A stretch of DNA of 64,000 nucleotides. Origin: Oasisia sp. SBJ-2009 (taxonomy: Eukaryota; Annelida; Polychaeta; Sabellida; Siboglinidae). Below the pieces are notes generated by a model that was not told where the DNA came from, searched no databases, and saw only the letters and a program-made list of their open reading frames with translations. Location of the stretch: NCBI GenBank assembly GCA_964017155.1, contig OZ024865.1:18498951-18562950 (forward strand), given 5' to 3'. The translations under genes and the position numbers were made by a program. This document shows, piece after piece, positions 55,515 to 63,752 of this stretch (the first letter of the stretch is position 1; every line of letters begins with the position of its first letter).

Positions 55515-56646
55515 GTGGTGATTAGGGATGGGACGATTAATCGCGATTCACGGTATTCGCGGTTTTAAGGCTCACGGTTCGGTGCACCGTCGTCAGTTTG
55601 CGTACCGCATTTTTTTTCGATTTTGATAAATGGCACATCGTCATCGCCTAATCGGTGTTTCCGTACATGGCGAACATGGCCACCACTAAGAAACTTGTGT
55701 ACGATTACAGTTTAGAAACTTAGGCTAAGTATTAGGTTAGTTTAGGATAAAACCGGAATCCAGATTTAGCGACACCGCGATAAAATATCGACGCCACGGT
55801 AATCTACGCCTTCAGCCTTCGCGTAACTGTAAGTCGTAACAGTCGCCGGCGATGTCGACTTTAGTTTAGCAAGATTTTGTTTTGTAAATATTATTCGTCA
55901 CAGCAATTTAAATGATTTAATTTTATGACCTAGCGTATTTATATGTAATATGAGTTATTAGAGAGGAAGTTTCGTGGCTGTAGGAGGTCGTTTTCATGAT
56001 TAGATCAGAAAGTAAAAGATTGTTTTGCGGCACTGGAAAGAAAAACAAAATGGCGACCGCGGTGTGATTACCCAGATGCCGTGAGGTGGCAGCACTTTTT
56101 AGCCCCTCAGACCGAATTTGAAATAAATTAACTGAGAATAGTATTTATATCAAATATTATTAAAAAAAAAAAATTAAAAATGAGGATACTCTTTATCAGA
56201 TATTATAAAAAAAAACGATTCAAAAGTAAACTTATAATGAAACGTCTCACACATAAAATAAACAGAATAATTTTTGTTTAAATAATTGTTATGTTGTCTC
56301 ATTTATTATTTTCTCCTTATTATTTTGTGTATTTTACTACTTAGTGGTTGTAAGCGACCCCTAGTGTTGATGTTAGTCGTTGTAAGCGCCCCCTAGTGTT
56401 GAATGTTGCAAACCCCTCTAGAGAGACCACGTACCCCTCTTTTAAGACCGCCCCACTCTGATCTGGGGGGGGGGGCGGTCTTAAATGAGGGGTTCCACTG
56501 TACTGCATTAAAAAAAATTCATTAAAAAATGTGTGTGATAGGTGGCGTGGTTGTGAAAAGTATCGTGAATATATTGAACCGTGGGTCAAATATCGAAAAT
56601 CGAACCGAAAATTTTAAATATGTATCGTCCCATCCCTAATGGTGAT
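55515..56646. mobile_element. hAT-like DNA transposon, non-autonomous, in the 59-bp array
   Basis: 1116-bp element (55523-56638) with terminal inverted repeats TAGGGATGGGACGAT and ATCGTCCCATCCCTA. The flanks GTGGTGAT (55515-55522) and ATGGTGAT (56639-56646) match at seven of eight positions, and the array consensus is ATGGTGAT. This is the 8-bp target duplication expected of hAT. No transposase frame. It contains a partial copy of the GTGGCAGCAC repeat (56068-56270) and a run of G near 56465. Confidence 0.85.
56068..56270. repeat. Dispersed repeat with GTGGCAGCAC core, copy 2
   Basis: GTGATTACCCAGATGCCGTG, AGGTGGCAGCACTTTTTAGC, CCCTCAGACCGAATTTGAAA, then AT-rich sequence with AAACTTATAATGAAACGTCT. 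It parallels 58255-58520 but has lost the central GTAGAGACGCTGATTGG part. Nested in the hAT-like element. Confidence 0.65.
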
Positions 56647-57255
56647 GATGCCATACTTTGAGTTAGATAATAGAGAATGCTCAGGGATGTTACTTCAATA
56701 GTGATGATGTCATACTTTGAGGTAGAGAATAGAGAATGCTCAGGGATGTTACCTCAATGGTGATGATGCCATACTTTGAGGTAGAGAATAGAGAATGCTC
56801 AGGGATGTTACCTCAATGGTGATGATGCCATACTTTGAGGTAGAGAATAGAGAATGCTCAGGGATGTTACCTCAATGGTGATGATGCCATACTTTGAGGT
56901 AGAGAATGCTCAGGGATGTTACTTCAATAGTGATGATGTCATACTTTGAGGTAGAGAATGCTCAGGGATGTTACCTCAATGGTGATGATGCCATACTTTG
57001 AGGTAGAGAATAGAGAATGCTCAGGGATGTTACCTCAATGGTGATGATGCCATACTTTGAGATAGAGAATGCTCAGGGATGTTACCTCAATGGTGATGAT
57101 GCCATACTTTGAGATAGAGAATGCTCAGGGATGTTACCTCAATGGTGATGATGCCATACTTTGAGGTAGAGAATAGAGAATGCTCAGGGATGTTACTTCA
57201 ATAGTGATGATGCCATACTTTGAGGTAGAGAACATAGAATGCTCAAGGATATTAC

Positions 57256-57407
57256 CTCAATGGTGATGATGCTGTACTTGGGGGCAGAGATAATCCAGGC
57301 CAGTTTGTTGTGGCTGAAGTATTTCAGTGGGTAGAAGGGAGAAGTGACGTACGAGAGCTCTGTGCTGGCTTGGAACGATCCACAAGCCCCAGAAATTGTT
57401 TGTTCTC
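57256..57407 (-). CDS. Gene B exon 8: CUB 2, first half
   Basis: Acceptor CATGTTTTAG|GA, donor ATTGAG|GTAATA, phase 1 to 0. Encodes EQTISGACGSFQASTELSYV, TSPFYPLKYFSHNKLAWII, SAPKYSIITIE. CUB pattern CGxx...TSPxYPxxYxxxxxxxWxI. Its 3' end seeded the 59-bp array. Confidence 0.9.
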
Positions 57408-57639
57408 CTAAAACATGTCATATTCAATTGCTTGCGGCTTTTAGCTTTTCCTAGATTATCCATGGCCTTGGGCTAAAATTATAGGCTCTCATAGAGAATT
57501 ATTATGCAACGACAAGGATTGTCTATTTTATAAGTGCTTGCAAAAAATCTATTACCTATTAAATGTAAATTACAGTGTCATGCCTGAATTAATTAGCTAA
57601 TGGAAAGTAAACTGAAAATTTATCAAAACTGCAAAACAA

Positions 57640-57640
57640 T

Positions 57641-57672
<32 letters not shown>

Positions 57673-57772
57673 CATACAGCTGTATATACATATATACATC
57701 TGTATACATATATATACACCTGTATACACAGAAATATAATATATATATATATATATATACACACACAACAAA
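57640..57772. repeat. CT, TA and TATACA microsatellites
   Basis: (CT)n at 57641-57658, (TA)n and CTGTATACA repeats to 57772. Intron 7 of gene B. Confidence 0.85.
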
Positions 57773-57936
57773 AAGAAGTAACTATAAAGACATAAGGAAA
57801 TGCTGACTTAATCTAACTGAAGTTATACAATACTTTACAGACTTATACTTACTCCATTCTCTTCTACGTTGTGGGCATCTTATTGGCCGAAAAAATGAAG
57901 ATACAAAAGAAGAACACACTAAGACCTCACACTCAC

Positions 57937-58185
57937 TTCCTTCCCCTTTGATTCCTGGACACGTCTTAGCCCAGTAGGAGCAGCAGCTGGCTTTCTTTGG
58001 CGCGACAATCTTCCTGTGTGCAATACACGTATTATTCTCCTTCACGTAAGTAAATGCGTCACAGTCCGTCCTGCTCAGACACAGGGCCTTGCACTGGGCA
58101 GCTGTCTGGCCAGTCCAAGTGGCCAGTGAACTAGGGTCATCCCTCCGGCCAAATGATGGTAATTCTCCCAGCTTACATGTGTAGT
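57937..58185 (-). CDS. Gene B exon 7: PAN/apple-type domain
   Basis: Acceptor GTGTGTTCAG|AC, donor GAAGGAA|GTGAGT, phase 1, 249 bp. Encodes DYTCKLGELPSFGRRDDPSS, TGQTAAQCKALCLSRTDCDA, FTYVKENNTCIAHR, CCSYWAKTCPGIKG. CxxxCxxxxxCxxFxYxxxxxxC is the PAN core. PAN modules bind protein or carbohydrate ligands. Confidence 0.85.
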
Positions 58186-58254
58186 CTGAACACACAATAT
58201 TCAATGCTGTAAACTCACAATGAAGCACCAATATTGATTATACAGTAACAATGT

Positions 58255-58520
58255 TAGCCTTGTTTTACCCAGATGCCATTAGGTGGCAGCACGTTTTACC
58301 CACTCAAATCCACCTCGGGAATTATTGCTCGTCCAGTGATACCACCAGGGCAGCCCTACCCCAGAACAGGGTAGAGACGCTGATTGGTTCTCTTTGAAAT
58401 AAAAAATTAAATAATGACACCCCTTTATCAGATACTATTGTATTATAAAACTATTCAAAATTAAACTTATATTGAAACATGTCACGCACAAACGGAAATG
58501 AAGTTATTTTTATTTTCTAC
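58255..58520. repeat. Dispersed repeat with GTGGCAGCAC core, copy 3
   Basis: TTACCCAGATGCCATTAGGT, GGCAGCACGTTTTACC, CAGGGCAGCCCTACCCCAGA, ACAGGGTAGAGACGCTGATT, GGTTCTCTTTGAAAT, then AT-rich sequence. The best copy of the family seen at 20338 and 56068. The rest of intron 6 (58521-59079) shows nothing. Confidence 0.7.
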
Positions 58521-59079
58521 TTTAAATTTTTGGCATAAATATTGTATAACTTAGTTTCGTTATCAAAAACATATCTATATTATAAACATGAATTATTGTT
58601 ATACACATAAACCTGAGAATTAATCTAAAACCAAGATGCTGTCTGATGGCTTTGAGCAGTGACACTACATAAGGGTTACATCAGCAAAGCATATTTGTCA
58701 CCAGACTATCTCCTCAGTCAAGTTGCTCAGCCAAGCAAGAGTCGACTAAGCAAGACTATGACAACCTATGCTGCAGTACCTGATTATAGATACAGTGAAA
58801 ATGAATGCAGTCAATACTTATATGAAACCACTCCATTGCAGATTGCATAAACCATAACTGAATAGGTTTCTAAAGAAGTATTATATATAATCAGCAAAGT
58901 AACAGGCCATATCTAATAATTGCTGTATATGTTATCTGTCAGTTAGAAGTTTATGTCAGTCCAAAGACATGCAGTTTGGAATCTTTAGAATCAGTTTGAA
59001 ATTTCTGATGAACCGCACACAATGACTGATCAACCGTGGACCAGCGCTGTCTACCTCACTATGCCCAGTGACGTCTCAC

Positions 59080-59293
59080 CTGCAGTTATGGTTGCCTTGA
59101 ATCCACTCTTATTGACAGTCTTGTCACTTGTGAACCTCACTATCATGAAGTTATTGACGCTGACATATGTGGGAAGTTTGTCACTAGCGATGTGTCCTGA
59201 GAGTGACGTCACATAGTCACTGGTAGCAAGGGTGCTGCCACCCACGTAGATGTCCACTGTGTCAAAGTTCTCCTCCGTGTCAAATGCTGTCAA
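59080..59293 (-). CDS. Gene B exon 6: CUB 1, second half
   Basis: Acceptor GATATCAACAG|TT, donor ACTGCAG|GTGAGA, phase 0 to 1. Encodes LTAFDTEENFDTVDIYVGGS, TSLSGHIASDKLPTYVSVNN, FMIVRFTSDKTVNKSGFKAT. FDxVxIYxG and RFTSDxxxxxxGFKA are CUB motifs. Confidence 0.9.
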
Positions 59294-59639
59294 CTGTTGA
59301 TATCAATAAGACAGGTTCTCAGTTGTACAGAATGGTTGTAACATTTCGCCGAGGCTGTCTGTGTCTGTATCGATATCACTGAGTAGAGGCTGTGGCTTTA
59401 GACTTAGTTGAAAACAGGTTGCATTGAAAAAACAGGCTTTGACAGAGTAGTCTTTAGGGGTGGCCATTTCCAAGGGGTTTTCATTTGCATGAGGGCTGTT
59501 TCCAATTAATTCTTATTTCCAAGGGGTGGCCATTTCAATATTTGCATATTTGGCAAGCAGTTGTTTGTTAATTTGAATCAGTATTTATGAAAACTTGATT
59601 TAGAACATTTGCCCACACCATATGTGTTCACATGATTCT

Positions 59640-60575
59640 TAAGAGACTTACAACTGTGGTGTATGTGCAACATAAGAGACTTACAACTGAGGTGTATGTG
59701 CCACATAAGAGACTTACAACTGTGGTGTATGTGCCACATAAGAGACTTACAACTGTGGTGTATGTGCCACATAAGAGACTTACAACTGTGGTGTATGTGC
59801 CACATAAGAGACTTACAACTGTGGTGTATGTGCCACATAAGAGACTTACAACTGTGGTGTATGTGCCACATAAGAGACTTACAACTGAGGTGTATGTGCC
59901 ACATAAGAGACTTACAACTGTGGTGTATGTGCCACATAAGAGACTTACAACTGTGGTGTATGTGCAACATAAGAGACTTACAACTGTGTTGTATGTGCCA
60001 CATAAGAGACTTACAACTGTGGTGTATGTGCCACATAAGAGACTTACAACTGAGGTGTATGTGCCACATAAGAGACTTACAACTGAGGTGTATGTGCCAC
60101 ATAAGAGACTTACAACTGTGGTGTATGTGCCACATAAGAGACTTACAACTGAGGTGTATGTACAACATAAGAGACTTACAACTGTGTTGTATGTGCCACA
60201 TAAGAGACTTACAACTGTGTTGTATGTGCAACATAAGAGACTTACAACTTTGTTGTATGTGCAACATAAGAGACTTACAACTGTGTTGTATGTGCAACAT
60301 AAGAGACTTACAACTGTGTTGTATGTGCAACATAAGAGACTTACAACTGTGTTGTATGTGCCACATAAGAGACTTACAACTGTGTTGTATGTGCATCATA
60401 AGAGACTTACAACTGTGTTGTATGTGCCACATAAGAGACTTACAACTGAGGTGTATGTACAACATAAGAGACTTACAACTGTGGTGTATGTGCCACATAA
60501 GAGACTTACAACTGTGGTGTATGTGCCACATAAGAGACTTACAACTGTGTTGTATGTGCCACATAAGAGACTTAC
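59640..60575. repeat. 33-bp minisatellite continuing the exon 5 donor junction
   Basis: About 28 units begin at the donor of exon 5. Minus-strand unit: GTAAGTCTCTTATGTGGCAC then ATACAACACAGTT. Exon 5 ends CTACAGTTGACT|GTAAGTCTC, and units join as CACAGTT|GTAAGTCTC, so each unit regenerates the donor. GTAAGTCTCT is essentially invariant while the CATACACCACAG segment varies. Since 33 is a multiple of three and the first 5 units have no stop in the exon frame, downstream donors would add 11-residue repeats (VSLLCGTYNTV). Confidence 0.95.
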
Positions 60576-60709
60576 AGTCAACTGTAGTCTCTGGCCAACT
60601 GGTCCCTCAATGATCCACAGACAATGTGCCAAAGCATCATAGTTTGAAGGGTAACTTGTTGAGCTGATCTCACCAGGCAAGTCCTGGATGTGAAGTGAAC
60701 AGCTGCCGG
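60576..60709 (-). CDS. Gene B exon 5: CUB 1, first half
   Basis: Acceptor GTTTTCAG|CC, donor TTGACT|GTAAGT, phase 1 to 0. Encodes AGSCSLHIQDLPGEISSTSY, PSNYDALAHCLWIIEGPVGQ, RLQLT. The CUB start G.I.S.xYPxNYxxxxxCxWxI is present. Joins exon 6 in phase 0. Confidence 0.9.
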
Positions 60710-61068
60710 CTGAAAACAAACCAAAACCATAAAGAACACAAACTGAATAAATCATAAATGTTCTCAAAATAAATCGCATCAGATATAGATTTAGAGTAAG
60801 TAAAAATTGCAATGAAATGTGTACGTACTATAGTAGTTATTGATGTTTCATTTTTAAGATCAATTATCCTGCGAGTCTTCGTTTTATTTACCCAAGCACA
60901 AACGTCAGTTAGAATGTTCTAAATATTCAGCATTTACTGACTCTTACATAAAGCATAAATTGGATAAAATCTTAGCAAAAAACTTTATTTTAAACATTAT
61001 TTTTTAATCTTGGTAACATCTAGATTTTATTTTCACTTCCAACATGTGAATTTGTCACGTACGTTTAC

Positions 61069-61161
61069 CAATTTCATCTGACAGATCGCCGCAGTCGTCC
61101 TCGTCATCGTGTCGCCAGGCACTGTTTATACATTTGCCATTGTTGCAAGGAAATTCACCGT
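61069..61161 (-). CDS. Gene B exon 4: LDL receptor class A domain (acceptor TG)
   Basis: Donor GAAATTG|GTAAAC, phase 1. Encodes [31 protein letters not shown]. FPCxxGxCI and DEDDCGDxSDE are LDLa hallmarks including the calcium cage. The first cysteine is supplied by exon 3 (CLQ), giving correct C-x5-F spacing only if the exon starts at 61161. The two intron bases before that are TG, not AG (TTCTCTTTACTG|AC). Other AG sites upstream lead to stops. Confidence 0.78.
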
Positions 61162-61722
61162 CAGTAAAGAGAATGTATTTATGCCAACATCAATCCTCTA
61201 TTTTTTAAATAATGCTTATATACGACCAGAATAAAATTTAAAAGGCGTACTCTGCCAATTGTTTTAATAAAGACAAAATGTTATTAACAATTTCAATGCT
61301 GTTGTCGCAAAATATTCAATTTGAATCAGCAAACTTTCTGTTGAGGCAATTACAATCACCAACTTGAAAGGGTCACTGATTTTTGAGTAACGGAGCAGGC
61401 ATTTTGAAAAAGGTAAGAACTGGTGTATCACAGCATATATGCGATTACAAAACGTCCACTATGTCAACATGCTCTGTTAGAAAGATGTAAATTTTTATCT
61501 CATTTACAATTCATGAAATAGTAGATAGTAGATGAGATATGGTACGTTAAAACATTAAAAAAGGAACACTAACAAGAAATTTCACAAGAATGCAACAGTT
61601 GAATGGGTGATTGGTTATCTTTGTAGTACACCCATCTGAACACTTCACGCATTGTATAAAGTTGCCTCGATGGATCTTGTTGCTAGGCAACAGATCACAT
61701 GACAGGTAGGTCAGTTACCCAC
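61162..61722. other. Gene B intron 3
   Basis: AT-rich. No repeat or gene recognised. Confidence 0.5.
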
Positions 61723-61935
61723 CTTGTAGACAGGCCAGACGTTGACAGACAAACGGCAGTTTGTCACCGCACCAGTGCATGGACCACAGATGGAGGTGGT
61801 CAGTATCATTGTCCACCTTGACACAGTGTCCAGATGTGTCATCTGGCTGGTCAGTCTTCCAGTGACCAATGACCGTGTCCGTCTCTGTGCCATCACTCCA
61901 ATGCCCAACATCAGTGGCGCCCTCTCTGGTGAAGC
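61723..61935 (-). CDS. Gene B exon 3: C-type lectin domain, C-terminal part
   Basis: Acceptor ACATTTGCAG|GC, donor CTACAAG|GTGGGT, phase 1. Encodes FTREGATDVGHWSDGTE, IGHWKTDQPDDTSGHCVKVD, LHLWSMHWCGDKLPFVCQ. The QPD motif at the sugar-binding loop is the one associated with galactose-type specificity in C-type lectins. The usual WND before the last Cys pair is WSM here, so calcium-dependent sugar binding may be impaired. It ends with the first LDLa cysteine (LACLQ). Confidence 0.9.
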
Positions 61936-62596
61936 CTGCAAATGTCACGTGCTCACAGCACTACAGTAAGGCTATCAACTTCTCTTCTCTCAGATCCTGT
62001 GAATTTGTAATAATAAATATTCTTTACAAAGTTATGAAACATCCTTTTATGCAGTTTTTTTTATTTGTCAGACATTTGTGTTTGTAATCTTCTTAAGTTT
62101 CTATGCAGGATAATTATTTGATGAATTACATTGTAGTTTTTTGAAGTAAAATACTGATTACCAACAATCGTAATGCTGTACATAATGACATGTGGTAATA
62201 CTATGCACATTACTCTAAGATGAGGTATTACACTTCATGAGGATTCATATAGAGCAGCATTTGTAAAATCCACCACATTAACAAAAGTTGTCATTCAACT
62301 CCAAGTTGTCTAAATTCTGTTATTAAACATGATTACTTTTGCTTGCCACAATGTGTGGCAAATTGCAGTTTGGTAAGAACATCATATGTAATTTAATACT
62401 TATCTAGTTATACTGAACTTACTTATACTAAAATACTAAGTTATATGTTACATAAAAATAATAGCTATTATGTTAACACAGTGTGGAAGGGGTACAACAG
62501 AACTGCTACAACCGAAAAAACAACTGCGATTTACAGGGTTATGATCACAATACCTGTGACAGATATGGCTCTAGAAAGACATAAAAATAGTATTCG

Positions 62597-62829
62597 CAAG
62601 AATAATCATTTGTTTACTAAATATATGCAATCAAAACTTGATTGTTCGTTTTGTAATTGTCTGCTGTAGTCAATATCATATTAAAAAACAAATCATATGT
62701 ACAGAAACAAACCAAGTGTCTTTGTTTTTATATATTTTTTTATATTATATTGACTACAGCTGACAATAAAACTAGCAATCATCAAGTTTTTAATGTATAT
62801 ATTTAGGAAACAAATGATTATTGTTTTGA
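62597..62829. mobile_element. Inverted-repeat (foldback/MITE-like) element
   Basis: Arms of about 85 bp: left AAGAATAATCATTTGTTTAC ... CTGCTGTAGTCAATAT (62597-62680), right reversed complement from 62743-62829 (AATAATCATTTGTTTCCTAA ... CAGCTGTAGTCAATATA). About 60 bp lie between. It ends 14 bp from the exon 2 donor. No TSD determined. Confidence 0.7.
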
Positions 62830-62843
62830 ATAGGTGTCTTTAC

Positions 62844-62944
62844 CAATCCAGTAGTGTCCAATTGAACTGTCAGCAATGTGCACTTCACTGCCAATGTATA
62901 TGTTTGTGTTCAATTCTTCGATCTTTGCCAGCTGGCCTCCTGAA
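62844..62944 (-). CDS. Gene B exon 2: C-type lectin domain, middle part
   Basis: Acceptor TTGTTTTCAG|TT, donor GGATTG|GTAAAG, phase 2 to 1. Encodes SGGQLAKIEELNTNIYIGSE, SSIGHYWIG. The GGxLAxIxxxxxN and HYWIG blocks are standard CTLD. A competing AG 5 bp downstream would break the frame. Confidence 0.87.
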
Positions 62945-63116
62945 CTGAAAACAAAACACAATTACTGCAAAATCCATAAACAAAAAGTCACCTCACCAAA
63001 CTCAAGATCAAAATTAGCTGAGAATTGGATCAATGAATATGGTGAAATGTTGTATTTGTACATACTAAAATATACAACTTAACATACAACTTATTGCCAA
63101 ATATTAATTCTGATTA

Positions 63117-63658
63117 GTACCCAAACAAAAATGTGTAGTTGAAACTCAGTTGAAATTCAACCGAGTTTCGGTTGATGTTCAACTGATTTTGTATGAATAG
63201 TTGAATATCAACTGTTGAAATGTGCTTTCAACTGCTGTTCAAACTGCCGTCAACAGGTAAATGCTCGTTGAACGTGAAGATGAACTTGAACACCGGTTGA
63301 ACGCGAGTTGAACGCCAATTGAGCACAAATAGAGTGCGATTTGAAGCTCAACCAAAGTCCAACACCAGCTAAAACTCAATTCATTACCATGTGAATTTTT
63401 CAACTGCATAGTTGCATACACATGGTTGAAATTCAATTGAGATTCAACAGTTGAATGCGAGCTAATTTGCATGTAAATTTGTCAACTGTATATTTGCATA
63501 CATGTAGGTGAAACTCAACTGAGACTCAACAGTTGAACGTGAGCTCATTTGCACGTGAATTTTTTTAACTCCTCCATAGTTGAAACTCAACTGAACTTCA
63601 GTTGAATTTGGGTTGAACTTCACTGTTGAAAGTTCTATTTTTTTCTTTGTTTGGGTAC
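63117..63658. mobile_element. MITE-like element with GTACCCAAACAAA inverted ends
   Basis: 13-bp terminal inverted repeats GTACCCAAACAAA (63117-63129) and TTTGTTTGGGTAC (63646-63658). The 540-bp interior is made of diverged palindromic motifs around CAGTTGAAACTCAACTG and GTTGAA/TTCAAC on both strands. No coding capacity. It ends 11 bp from the exon 1 donor dinucleotide. Superfamily unknown. Confidence 0.7.
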
Positions 63659-63670
63659 ATTTCAACTTAC

Positions 63671-63752
63671 TTGATGCACACAACTTTGGCATCCATCCAT
63701 GACAGTGGTTCTTTGTACACCATGTAGCATGTCACCCCTCTAGCCTTCCACC
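63671..63752 (-). CDS. Gene B exon 1 (in window): C-type lectin domain, N-terminal part
   Basis: Acceptor GTTCCTACAG|GG, donor ATCAA|GTAAGT, phase 1 to 2. Encodes WKARGVTCYMVYKEPLSWMD, AKVVCI. WxxxGxxCYxxxxxxxxWxxAxxxC is the CTLD start. The preceding exon lies beyond the window. Confidence 0.88.

Larger units (their letters stand above)
53157..57250. repeat. 59-bp minisatellite copying the exon 8 donor junction
   Basis: About 50 units fill intron 8 apart from a hAT-like insertion (55523-56638). Minus-strand unit: GGCATCATCACCATTGAG followed by GTAACATCCCTGAGCATTC, TCTATTCTCTACCTCAAAGTAT. Exon 8 ends AGCATCATCACCATTGAG|GTAATATCCTTGAGCATTC, so the unit is the last 18 exon bases plus 40 intron bases. 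GTAAC is kept in nearly all copies. Variants include GCTGTCATA for GATGCCATA (54760-55140) and units shortened to AGAGAATACTAAGGG. Confidence 0.96.

Noticed and set aside
59578..60642. Long open frames on both strands (328, 336 and 316 codons)
   Set aside because: Artefacts of the 33-bp array; the part adjoining exon 5 is discussed as alternative donor use.
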